Of a stretch of 64,000 bases of DNA, positions 11,376-21,628 are shown piece by piece (positions within the stretch are counted from its first letter, which is position 1; every line of letters starts with the position of its first letter). Origin of the DNA: Apium graveolens (taxonomy: Eukaryota > Streptophyta > Magnoliopsida > Apiales > Apiaceae); assembly GCF_009905375.1 (NCBI RefSeq), contig NC_133650.1, forward strand, positions 289,280,423 through 289,344,422, given 5' to 3'. The translations under genes were made by a program, and so were the position numbers. Below the pieces are notes generated by a model that worked only from the letters and a program-made list of their open reading frames with translations, ran no database searches and was not told the DNA's origin.

Positions 11376-11468
11376 ATGGCACGAATGGAGGCGTACTTGG
11401 AAGAAATGTATGCAAACCTATTTATTGAGGATCAAGAGGGCGATGAGGTAGATATTGGATATGTGGGA
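11376..11468 (+). pseudogene. LINE ORF1, first 31 codons, cut off by a solo LTR
   Basis: The frame from ATG 11376 runs in phase to the insertion point. It resumes at codon ACT 14915, once the LTR and one copy of the 5-base target duplication are removed. The two parts then read straight into the DUF4283-like domain of plant L1 ORF1. This joins the two halves of the LINE and gives its true start. Confidence 0.88.
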
Positions 11469-14400
11469 TGTAATATCCGGGATATATCGTGTAATTATTT
11501 TTGCTATTATATAATTATTATGTGTGTTCAGTATCTATTCTGTGAGCTAATTGTTAAGTGTTATATGTACTTGAATATTCGAAAATAATATTAATTGAGT
11601 ATTTTAATTTTTATATGACCAAAATAAAATATAGATAATTGTCATATCTTCCTATTTATTTTTATGTTGATTTATGGATTTAAAAGAATCATATGAAATT
11701 TCTAAAATCTTTTTCCGGGTAATTAAAATCTTTTTTATAAAAACGGGAACCAACCGACGTCAACCGTTGTTACGTTTTTGGAACTCGAAACTCTTCCGAG
11801 AACTCCTTCCTAACCCAATTGTAATATTTCGAGCATTTTCCATGTTTCGACTTTTTCGATCCGGCGTACGGTTTATCCTGCGCGGGTTCCGGCGCAACAT
11901 TTTCGATACAATATTCGTTTCGGTAAATTAATAAAACCCGTATTTTCGATAAACGGGAGCTTTTTATTAAACTATCCCAATTATCACTCCGTAATACGTG
12001 TAACCAGGCGCTGAGACCAAGACCGCAGTACAAATTGTACTGATCTGGATAATTATCCCGAAAACCGATACCGTTTGGATCAGTTTTTATAAATAAACGC
12101 ACCATTTTATATCCGGAATGATCCAACGGGATACTAATTTTCCGTAATTATAAATAGCCTTTTACCGTATTTTATTTCGTATCAAAATCATTTGCAGATA
12201 GTTAATTATATAATTTTCAGAGAAACACCCTAATTTTTTTTAAAACTGTTCTAAGAATCAAACAGCAAAACGAAGGCGTTACCGATCTCTGTTTTCAAAG
12301 CTTGAGTAACCAAAACGAAGGATTTGAGGTGTTCTATCAGATTCTGAGCTTTGTTTCACTGCAGAAATCAAGGTTATTTTTCTAAAAATTTATTTATTTT
12401 TGAATTTATTTTATTAAAAATATGAATTTTTGTTCGGATGATTGTTTGTATGATTTGATGATTGCATGTTGTAGAGCTTGTTTTCCTGATGATTTTCATA
12501 TGTCATACGTCTGATTTGGAGTTCAATAACATGTTTAAATTTGAGTTTAATTTTCGAATTTCAAAATTAGGGTTTATAACCCGTATGAATGTTTTTAATT
12601 GAAATTTGGGGGTTTCTTATTCTGTGATAGATTGATGTTGTGTTATAGTGGGTTGTGTTCTCTGTGAAATTTGCAATCTAGTCGTATAAGTTTCATGAAC
12701 CAACGAGATCTGTAGGGAAGGGAGTTGTGTTTTGAAGTTTTCCGATGTTCGCCGGAAACTGGAAAATTTCACGGCCAAATTCCGGCCAACTCAGGGATTG
12801 TTAGGTTGTTTTGATTGCATGGTTGTGTTCCTGGTAACCTGTAGATGTGATCTGGAGCTTGTGGCAAGGTGAGGAGGCCGGAATCGTGTTCTCCGGCCAC
12901 CCATGTGTTTTCCGGCGACGGGATGTAAAATTTACAGTTTGGTCCCTGGACTTTTGGGGACGATACAGTTAGGTCCCTGAAGTTTCCAGACTTTGCAAAA
13001 ATTGAATTCCTGTTTTAAAAATGTTTAAAAATCATATTTCCTAATTATTTTTATTAAAAATATTCGTTTTTAATTTCTGAAAATTCTAAAAATTATTATT
13101 TTAATTCCGAAAATTATTTTTAATTCACAAATAAATCTGAATTAATTAGTTAATTAATTTCAGTTAATTTTTAATTGATTAATTAGTCAATTAATTCGAA
13201 AATTAATTGATTAATTGATTTAATTAATTATTAATTGATTTTTAATTAATTATTTAATTAGATTTAATTATTTAAAAATGATTTAAAAATTTCAAAAAAT
13301 AGTTTCGAGCTTTAAAATATTATTCTAAATTATTTTCAAGCCTCGATAATTATTCTAAAATTGTTTCGGAGCCAGAATTGGTCAACCGAACCCTGTTTAT
13401 TATTCCGAAATTGATCCAACGACCCGTTTTAATTCCGAAAAATGTTTTAAAAATTATTTTAAATACCCGAAAGCACATTTATGACCCGAGACTTCTTTAT
13501 AAATGATATGTCATTGATTACGGGATGTATTATGTGTTATACGTGACCTGTTGTTTGACTATCGGTCTATATATTCGGTGTTTACTTCGTTATTGCATAG
13601 ATTTCAATCCGTTAATCGGATTTGGGTGAAACGAAGGGTAGATAGAAGTATGTGTTGAATAGAATCTTGTGAGTTGATGATTGATAGATGCTTATGATAT
13701 GTGAGCAGAAGAGGCAAGACGTAGGAAAGGAAAATAGATAGTTGAAGAGTAAGACGGTTGTGATTGGAAGCGAGTGCAGAGTAGTAAGCTAATACCAGGC
13801 AAGTGTTCTGAACTTTCTCGAGATATTGTAATTCTTGATAGTCTTGTTGATATTGCAAGTGCTTTGAAGCACGGAAACCTAAACCCCGATTTCAGTTTTT
13901 GTTCTGGAGCCATGAACCATATTCTTTCTAAGTCATTGATTATTGTATACCCAAACACGAACCACAAATCTATGATACTACTCCACAAATACATACAAAC
14001 TAAATACCAGACACTAAACTGGATTACTATATACTCAATCCATGATATCTTATGCTTTGAAAGACCAAATCCTTGAAACCCTAAAATGTTGATTCCTTTG
14101 TTACCTAATTCTTTCATTACCCAACATTCAAGCTTTGAAAGTACCTGGTTGATCCTTACAAGGATTGAAACCCTTTCATTGTTAAACATTTATTGTTGTT
14201 AATGGTTTCGGTTATTGTTTACTATTGCATATTCTGTTATTATGTTAGAATTGGATTGTTTTTATAAAATTGTGGACCAGATTCGTGGTCAGACCATATA
14301 ATGGTCAAGTTAGGCCAATGTGTGCCTTGGATCCAGTAGTTAGAGCAATGCTGTGTGCCTTGCTCGGGGTTAGTGCGTGACTGATCAGCAGCCTAACCTT

Positions 14401-14909
14401 GGTTTTTAAATTAAAAGTATAATATCCAATTCTAAATCATAATCCATTATTCACTTGATATCATAAACATATTCACCTGATGATCATTATTCTCAGTTTT
14501 GTCATTGTGACTTGCTGAGCTAGTTAGCTCATTCGTGCGATGTTGTTTATATTCTTTCCAGTTAAAAAGGAACCAGTTGGTAAAGAGGATCCCCAGTCCA
14601 GCGCGAGAGCTAGGGGTTCAGGTTGAGACAGCTGAGCTAGTAGGCTTCTTTTGGAATAATTTAAGTTTGTAAAAGTTTGTAATAATGTTTAATACTCAGT
14701 TTGAGTTTGAAATAGTTGGGATTTGAACGGTTTGTAATATATTAGTGTGTTTGGCTTGTGTGCATACTTTAACCTGTTGCGGTCCGTGGTGGTTGGTAAG
14801 TAGGGTCACTGCATATATTATTATTATCTTTATTATTGTTATAAGCAGGTTATAAATAAGGTGTATGTGTGGACCCCAAACTTCTGACCCAGGTTTGGAG
14901 GGCGCCACA
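11469..14909 (+). repeat. Solo LTR, 3.4 kb, probably Ty3/gypsy
   Basis: It starts TGTAATATCCGGG, ends GGAGGGCGCCACA, and is flanked by TGGGA on both sides (11464-11468 and 14910-14914). TG...CA ends with a 5-base target duplication and no internal region define a solo LTR left by recombination between two LTRs. A TATAAATAG box lies at 12149-12157. The length and the TGTAATA...CCACA ends resemble chromovirus-type gypsy LTRs, but I cannot confirm the lineage without the internal genes. Short ORFs inside (for example 14189-13692) are not coding. An AT-rich patch of ATTAATTA repeats lies at 13130-13270. Confidence 0.9.
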
Positions 14910-14914
14910 TGGGA

Positions 14915-16003
14915 ACTGTAGAAGCTGAGCAAAGTTATATCCTAGTGGGAAGATTCTTGACGGACAAAAACATTAATTTCAATGCCATGAGAAATGTTAT
15001 GTCATCGTTATGGAGGCCAAAAGAAGGTATGGAGATCCATGATTCGGGAGGATTTCGTTGTTCTTTCATTTTCTATCATAAGTTGGATTTGCAGAAAGTA
15101 ATAGATGGAGGCCCATGGACGTTTGAACAAGCTATGCTGGTGTTTAAGAAGTTAAAAGAATTCAATAATCCACAATCAGTAACCCTGAAGGAAGTGGAAA
15201 TTTGGGTTCAAATATATGATATTCCCAGGGGGCTGTTGTTTGAGAACGTTTTTAAAAGCATTGGTGCATCTGTTGGTGGTTTTATTAAATCAGACCCTGC
15301 AAATTTAGATGGTCCCTGGAAGCAATATGCACGGATTCGAGTGGCTTTGGATATTGAGAAGCCGATAAAACGAAGAATGAAACTTAAGAGAGATGGAAGT
15401 GCATGGAGTTGGATTAATTTTAAGTACGAAAGGCTGGGCACATTCTGTTTTGTATGTGGATGAATAGGTCATTATGAACGTGATTGTAATGTTGTATATG
15501 CCAATCCAGATAAGGTGATCGACAGAGCTTATGGCCCCTGGTTACGAGCTCCTTCTAAAAATGCAACTGTAAATGCTGGCTCACGGTGGTTAAGGAATGT
15601 AGCTTATGGACAAAAGTCATGGACAGGCACAGGGTCTTCGTCGGAGCAGTCAAGCATAGGCCATGGAACGAACGCTGGAAAACAAATAACGAAATTCATG
15701 GAGATTGATGGAGTTGTTAGAAAAGTTAATGCCGAGAATAGCGTTGTTATCATTAGAGGACGTGAAACAGGGGATATGGATATGGGAGATAAAAATAAAA
15801 ATCAGTTGGAAGGATTTGAGGGGGATGGAAAAGGAATGGATGAGGTGGTTGCATTTGAAAATAAACGAAAAAGGGTGGAGGGAAATTTGAGTTTGGAAAA
15901 TAAGGAAGATAAAAATTATGCCACCTTGGAAGACAATATTGAGTTTGGGCCAAAAAACGGATTTGGGGCGGGTTCTGGTTTCCAGGCCTGCCAGAAATTA
16001 TGA
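14915..16003 (+). pseudogene. LINE ORF1, main part (DUF4283 and zinc knuckle)
   Basis: ORF1 of plant L1 elements codes for an RNA-binding protein that packages the LINE transcript. The region after codon 31 shows the DUF4283-type pattern (SYILVGRFLTDK, later GGPWTFEQAMLVFKKL and VWVQIYDIP-like WVQIYDIPRG). A zinc knuckle of the C-x2-C-x4-H-x4-C type follows near 15445-15490. One TGA (15461-15463) falls inside the knuckle, just after its second cysteine. Apart from this stop, the frame stays open to a TGA at 16001-16003. The C-terminal part is charged and low in complexity. The last four bases (ATGA) overlap the ORF2 start. Confidence 0.88.
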
Positions 16004-16373
16004 GTCTTTTAGCCTGGAACTGTCATGGGCTGGCCAATCCACGGGCAGTTCAATTTCTTAAGGAAATCAATAAACAATATAGGCCGAATATTATTTTCTT
16101 AAGTGACTTAGTAAAAATAAATAAAATCGAGAAAGTATGCAAAAATTTAGGTTTTGGAGTGTGTTTTGCGGTTGATGCTTAAGGCCATGGGGGTGGGCTT
16201 GCCCTTTTTTGAAAAAATGAAGGTGGGGTTGTAATTACAGACAGTACCCAAAACTTTATTGATTTTGAGGTTTCAAATGAGCAGGTGGGAAGGTCACGTT
16301 ATACGGGGTTCTATGGTTATCCGGAAAGACAACGAAGGACTGAATCTTGGAACTTAATAAGGAATTTATCTCA
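16000..16373 (+). pseudogene. LINE ORF2, endonuclease N-terminal part
   Basis: The start MSLLAWNCHGLANP is the first motif of the APE-like endonuclease of plant L1 elements, which nicks target DNA for target-primed reverse transcription. Two in-frame stops follow, TAA at 16180-16182 and a TGA near 16216. Each is one transition away from a sense codon. Copia element D interrupts the frame after 16373. The reading frame resumes at 35314 in phase. Confidence 0.9.
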
Positions 16374-17400
16374 TGTTGTGTATATGTTGTGCACTTGATG
16401 ATTACATGAACAAAACATCTTGGTAGATTTTACTTAGTGAAATAATGTAGCACTCGACGGATAAGGTTTAAAGTCCCAACGGATGACTCAATATAGTCCC
16501 GACGGATGATGACTTATTATCCATCGAGTGAGTAATTTATGTAATAATAAGTCTGAAGCACATTTCTGCATACACTTTATTTAGAATCTGTAGTAGTACT
16601 TGAGTCATGTTGACTTTAGTTAGATATGCAGAATAGGTTGATTAATTGTACATATATGATGTCTTGTAATTTTGCATAAGTGAAATGAAGTCTAGTGCCT
16701 GATTGCTACCTGACGGATGAAAAAATAATGAATTCGACGGATGATCAACAACCCGACAGATGATCAATAACTCGACGGATGATCAATAACCCGACGGATA
16801 AAGAATTCAAATATCTGTTGACAGTGACAACTCAGTCACATGCGTCGAGTGGATGCAAATGGAATGTGGTAGCCTATTCAACTGGGTTTTCGAGAACAAA
16901 GAAGCATTGCCATTTCCATGTTATTATGAAGATATTCAAAGATTTTGGAATAGAGTAATGAAGTAGCATTATAATAGACTAGATAGTTTTGTTTTATTAT
17001 CCTGTCTCATTACTTTGTAATCTTGGTGATATATAAACCAAGAAGTAGTAACTAAGGATAATCGAATCTAAGAAACAAGCAGAGAAACATTTGTAAGCAG
17101 AATCCTTAGCATTTCTCTATATTCTTAGTTGTTCAATTCTTGTAAGCAACTGTACAGGGTTCTCTCAATATATAATATATATCTCTGGTGGAATCATTCA
17201 AATCCACCAGAAAGTTTTTAAAGACTCTTGTTTTTAATTACTTGTGTTTTGATTCACTTAAGTAACTATTCCGCATTGTGCTAATCAATTCACACTTATA
17301 TATATATTCGAGTTAGAACATTTTTATTTCAAGAAAAAGTTTCAAGAATTCCATTCAACCCCCCTTCTGTAATTTTTGTCATATTGTTAAGGGACTAACA
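16374..17400 (+). repeat. Element D 5' LTR
   Basis: It starts TGTTGTGTATATG and ends GGGACTAACA. A TATA box (TATATAAAC) lies at 17030-17038. Upstream of it are about nine copies of the family-B motif TCGACGGAT or close variants, in both orientations: 16454-16462, 16475-16484, 16498-16507, 16519-16528, 16711, 16734-16742, 16752, 16772-16780 and 16791-16799. Unusually, this LTR has a TCTCA target duplication on both of its own sides, as a solo LTR would. Confidence 0.93.
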
Positions 17401-17483
17401 TCTCATACATCTGGGTTACCTTGGTGCATAATCGGGGATTTCAATGATATAATTAGTGTTGGTGAAAAAAGAGGTGGTCGAAG
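17401..17483 (+). other. Misplaced copy of the LINE flank after the first D LTR
   Basis: These 83 bases are identical by eye to 35309-35391, the LINE sequence to the right of element D. They begin with the TCTCA target duplication. They code for the endonuclease stretch PWCIIGDFND of LINE ORF2. A primer binding site and gag leader should stand here. At 17484 the sequence switches abruptly to the gag coding region. Confidence 0.92.
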
Positions 17484-18770
17484 ATGGTCTGGATGAAGAT
17501 GAAGATGTCAGCTATGTTAATCTAGCCCTAATGGCCAAGTCTGATGAGACAGAAACAATTTCTTCAAGTAATCAGGTAATTACTACAAACCTTGCATATT
17601 TATCTAAAGTTGAGTGTAATGATGCCATAAATGACATGTCTACATAGTTATATCATTTGTGTGTTACACTTAAGTCTCTTACTAAAGAAAATGCTAAAAT
17701 CAAAGAAAATAATTTGTTAATGAGTGAGAGAAATAATGTGCTTGAGTCTCAGTTCATTGATTTTGAAAAGTTAAGAATTGAGTGTAAAATTGCCAAGGAG
17801 GAATTAACTGAGTCCTTGAAGAAAGAAGAAATTTTAAAGAAGCAGCTCGAGCGTGAACAAGAGGTGATTAAGGCATGGAAAACATCCAGGGATGTCCATG
17901 CTCAAATCACCAAAGTTCAAGGAATTGAGTCTTTCTGTGATGCAGCCTGGAAAAGGAACAAAGAGAAACTAGAACCAAATTTGGTAGATGGAGTGCTAAC
18001 AGATGTAGACTCGACGGATGATGAGGATCATCTGTCGGATAACAAAAAGGGTTATCCGTCGAATGATGAAAATCCTCATTCGTCGGCTGTGAGCAAGCCT
18101 ATCAGTAAAGCCAAACTTGTTAATCTAAATGAGAATTATGGGTCTGTTTCCAAGAACTTTGTTTCAGGAGAATCGAGTCAAGTTAAGAAAGGGAAAAGGC
18201 CAATGTTGGTCACATGACTGTCAAACAGTTAAGTGACAGACTTGAAAAGATAGAGGTAAAAACAAAGACTAAAAAGAAAAATAATAGAAATGGTAAAGTA
18301 GGGATTAACAAACAAAATAACTACACACCTGATAAATATGCTCCTAAAAAAATCTGTCAAGTGTGATAATGTAAAGCATCTATCTGTTAATTGCAAATCT
18401 GCCATGCCTACTTCTATGTCTGTGCCACCTCACTTTCCAAACATGAATGCCATGTCTCCCATGCCTATGAATGCTATATCTACACAGAATATGAATGCAC
18501 AGTTTGCTAACATGCCACTTGCACCTAATCCTTATTATGCTGCATTTAGTATGCCACAAATGCCATTTAACATGCCATACTGTAATAACATGTTTACTAA
18601 TAGTATGTCATTCCCTGTTAATAATAATATGCATGATAATTCTGTTACAGTGAATGGTTTCAAAGGCCCAACTCAAATGACCAAGGATGAATTTAATATC
18701 TCCAAGTCAAATGAGATAAAGCCTAAGAAACAAAAAAAGAAAGCTAATGTTATTCCCAAGGAACTAACAA
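17484..18770 (+). pseudogene. gag: Element D gag, C-terminal half
   Basis: The open parts at 17484-17647, 17657-18217 and 18338-18770 code for the Gag region after the capsid domain: an acidic stretch with LALMAKSDE, a coiled-coil-like region (LTKENAKIKENN to EREQEVIKAWK), a linker, a CCHC-like knuckle near 18345-18390, and a Met/Pro/Asn-rich stretch. It is broken by a TAG at 17645-17647, by frame changes between 18215 and 18340, and by insertion C after 18770. The N-terminal half is absent. The linker contains three copies of the family-B motif in coding sequence (18011, 18032 and 18054). Confidence 0.82.
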
Positions 18771-19822
18771 TGAGATTTACATAAGGGGGGTTGAATGTAA
18801 ATCTCAAAACTTTTTCAAGTTTTGAGCAGTTTCAAAGGCTGTGTGTTTTGATGAACAAGTGTGTGTGAATTGCTTTGAGCTAATGCAGACACATACATAT
18901 TCAAACACAAATGTAAAGAACACAAAAGACTTAAAAACTTTTCTGGTGGATTTGTTGTTCCACCAAAGATGTGTTATTTCAGAAAATCTGTGATTCAAGA
19001 AATTGATCACAGCTGCTTCCTAGTACAAACTAGATGATTTTCTCTTAATATTTTTCTAAACAGCTCTGGAAAATTCACACACTAGTTACTAGCTGCAACT
19101 TGGTTTATATATCACCAAGTTTACAAGTGAAGACAAAAAATATAAAATACAATTAAAAAGATTCTTCACATGTTTCTTCTTCATTTCTCTATCCAATGCA
19201 ATCTAGGATAATCTGTGAATCTTTGAATACTTCCTTGTTTGCACCAGAATGGAAATGCTGCATTTTCTTGATTCCTCCAAGAGGCTGCCACATTCTAATT
19301 GTCTCTGTCAACCCATGTGCCTCTGTCAGCTTATGAATTGTCACTGTCAACTGCTATTGAACTTAGCATCCGTTGAAGCTTTTATCCGTTGATGGCTTAA
19401 TCCGTTGATGGATTAGCAGTTGAAGCTTTATCCGTTGATGCACTCATCTGTTGATGGATGTTATCCGTTGAAGCTTTAGAGACATCCGTTGAAGATTTGT
19501 TTCTTATCCGTTGAAGGCTTTTAACTTATCAGTTGATACTACTTCACTTATACAAAATTACAAGGCATGAAATATTTACAGTTAGCCCTCCTATTTGCAT
19601 ATCCACTAGTAGTCAATATGACTTATAATTTCCCACAACATCTAAGAATTATAACTTGAATACAGAATCTGAAATGTGCTACAATACTAAACTTATTTCT
19701 AAGTAAAGCTACTCCATCAACGGATAGCCAAAATGGTCTTATCCGTTGAGGCTACAAACACTGGATTCCTACTTAAATGTTTTGTTTAACTTATTATCAA
19801 ACTAATACACATATTCCTAACA
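18771..19822 (-). repeat. Element C complete LTR
   Basis: Read on the minus strand it starts TGTTAGGAATATG and ends TTATGTAAATCTCA. It contains a run of the variant motif ATCCGTTGA (about ten copies at 19368-19530 and 19730-19745), related to the family-B motif ATCCGTCGA. It resembles the LTR of element I (56057-57043) and marks a sister family of D. Confidence 0.87.
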
Positions 19823-20027
19823 ATCTCCCCCTATTTATGTCTACTAGAGTTGTAGGAATAAATTTGGGTTTAATTTGATGATAACAAAACACTTAACAAA
19901 TATATGAATTGAAGTCAAGTAGAAATTCAAAAGTGCTGCAAAAGTATATGTACTGAGTTAGAATTGAAGGATTACATTGTTTCCAAGGATGCTCCTTTAG
20001 GCTGAGCAGATTATTTTCATGTAAATA

Positions 20028-20247
20028 ATCAGCTAGTAGTCAACATGACTTATAATTTCCCCCAACATCTAAGAATTATAACTTGAATATAGAAACTGAA
20101 ATGTGATACAATACTAAACTTATTTCTAAGTAAAGCTACTCCATCAACGGATAGCCAGAATGGTCTTATCTGTTGAGGCTACAAATACCAGATTTCTACT
20201 TAAGTGTTTTGTTTAACTTATCATCAAACTAATACACATATTCCTAA
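20028..20247 (-). repeat. Element C partial LTR (start of U3 only)
   Basis: These 220 bases repeat 19603-19822 with roughly a dozen mismatches. Only the first fifth of the LTR in element sense is present. It joins abruptly to the 3' UTR piece at about 20027, so a deletion removed everything between the U3 start of the 5' LTR and the 3' UTR. Confidence 0.85.
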
Positions 20248-20317
20248 CAGCTAACAAGGCAGGACCCAAGGAAACTTGGGTACCAAAATCAACTTGATTT
20301 GATTTTGATGTGTACAG
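20248..20317 (+). other. Element D gag end and gag-pol junction
   Basis: Gag resumes after insertion C and ends at TGA (20295-20297) after a TWVPKST-type C-terminus. Pol begins at CAGGGAAAC (20315), in a different frame from gag. The pol frame has its own TGA nine bases upstream (20306-20308). A T-rich run ending in TGTACAG looks like a 3' splice site. The same layout, stop then a TG-rich stretch then CAG-G, occurs in A, E, F and G. Confidence 0.7.
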
Positions 20318-21372
20318 GGAAACAGAAAGAATCTTTGGTGCTTGGATAGTGGTTGTTCAAGACACATGACTGGTGATTCTATCCTGCTCACAGAGTTTAA
20401 GGAAAGAGATGGCCCAAGTATTACTTTTGGAGATGACAGCAAGGGTTATACTGTGGGATATGGCTTGATTTCAAAGGACAATGTCATCATTGATGAGGTT
20501 GCCTTAGTGGATGGTCTCAAACGCAATTTGTTGAGTATCAGCCAGCTTTGTGACAAAGACAACTTAGTAACCTTCAACTCAGAAGCCTGTGTTGTGACTA
20601 ATAAAAGAAGCAATAAAGTGGTTCTAACTGGTGTAAGAAAAGGAAATATGTACCTAGCTGATTTCAACTCATCTAATGCAGAATCTGTTACTTGTCTTCT
20701 CAGTAAAGCAAGTCAGGATGAAAGTTGGCTATGGCACAAGAAGCTATCCCATTTAAACTTCAAGACCATGAATGAGCTAGTAAAGAAAGAAGTGGTTAGA
20801 GGCATTCCTCTAGTGGAGTTTTCCAAGGATGGACTGTGTGATGCCTGCCAAAAAGGGAAGCAGATTAAAGCATCATTCAGGAAGAAACTTGATTCAACAA
20901 TTGAAGAACCTTTACAACTGCTACACATGGATTTGTTTGGACCAGTCAATATGTTGTCTATCTCAAGAAAAAGATTTTGCCTAGTAATTATAGATGATTT
21001 ATCAAAGTTCTCTTGGACATTTTTCCTAAAGTCCAAAGATGAGGCTAGTGAAATCATCATCAATCACATAAGGCAAGTCATAAATCATCCTAATTTCAAG
21101 GTTAGAAGAATCAGGAGTGACAATGGAACTGAGTTCAAGAATTCTGTCATGAGAGCATTTTGTGAGGAAAATGGGATTTTGCATGAGTTTTTTTCAGCAA
21201 GAACTCCACAACAGAATGGAGTAATGGAAAGGAAGAACATATCACTTATTGAAGTTGCAAGGACTATGCTTGAAGAATCTAAACTACCAACATATTTCTG
21301 GGTTGAAGCTGTTAATACTGCATGCTACACTCATAATATTTCTCTGGTTATCAAGCAAGATGCATGACTCCA
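20318..21372 (+). pseudogene. pol: Element D pol: protease, GAG-pre-integrase and integrase
   Basis: The protease motif LDSGCSRHMTGD lies at the start. The HHCC module is intact (WHKKLSHLN, then CDACQKGK). The integrase core has Asp in HMDLFGPV, Asp in RSDNGTEF and Glu in GVMERKN, so the three acidic residues are kept. The frame shifts near 21365, at the stretch before TPYQLFK. It is then interrupted by insertion G, with about 30 bases of pol missing at the insertion point. The remainder continues at 26838. Confidence 0.88.
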
Positions 21373-21385
21373 TATCAATTGTTCA

Positions 21386-21556
21386 AGCAAGTCTGGGTCC
21401 TTAAAACTAATAATTAGTGGTCTTTATGATTGCAGGGCAACAGGAAAAATATTCTAGTTCTGGACAGCGGATGTTCAGGACATATGACTGGAAATAAGGC
21501 CCTGCTATCAGACTTTGTGGAGAAAGCTGGCCCAAGTGTTTCTTATGGAGATGGCA
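21386..21556 (+). pseudogene. Element G gag end and first pol codons
   Basis: The last gag codons, the in-frame TGA just before TTGCAG, and the protease start (LDSGCSGHMTG, up to YGDGS) match elements A and F nearly base for base. Similarity stops at 21556, where the rest of pol has been deleted. Confidence 0.85.
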
Positions 21557-21628
21557 GCTCTCTGCCAGCAAGAGCGAATCATCAGACTCGCCATTTTGTT
21601 TGTCGAGAGTAGGAAGAAGAAGAAATGA
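21557..21628 (+). pseudogene. C-terminal end of an unidentified short ORF in G
   Basis: After the deletion joint a frame reads ALCQQERIIRLAILFVES, followed by four Lys codons and TGA (21626-21628). The amphipathic end and the clean stop suggest the true end of a small protein encoded between pol and the aORF. It is on the same strand as G. The protein is not recognised. It might be the other end of the ORF whose start is seen at 49748 in F, but no overlap exists to test this. Confidence 0.45.

Larger units (their letters stand above)
18771..20247 (-). mobile_element. Element C: internally deleted copia (LTR, short 3' UTR, partial LTR)
   Basis: A 1052-base LTR (18771-19822) is followed by a polypurine tract (TAGGGGGAGAT on the minus strand, 19823-19833). 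Then come about 195 bases like the 3' UTR of element I, and a second, partial LTR. The D sequence on the two sides shares CTAACAA, so the whole is an insertion into D gag with a likely target duplication, although the exact 5-base limits are unclear. It has no coding capacity. Confidence 0.82.

Noticed and set aside
11770..12126. ORF of 118 codons on the minus strand in the solo LTR
   Set aside because: It overlaps the LTR promoter region with its TATA box and shows no family similarity.
13130..13270. ATTAATTA-rich stretch as an origin or matrix attachment site
   Set aside because: It is simple AT repetition within the solo LTR; nothing specific supports a replication or attachment role.
13692..14189. 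ORF of 165 codons on the minus strand inside the solo LTR
   Set aside because: No recognisable domain, low-complexity reading of LTR DNA, and no support from frame or composition.
17456..17647. ATG at 17456 as the true gag start of element D
   Set aside because: The first ten codons come from the misplaced LINE segment (17401-17483). The gag part begins only at 17484, so this ATG is an accident of the junction.
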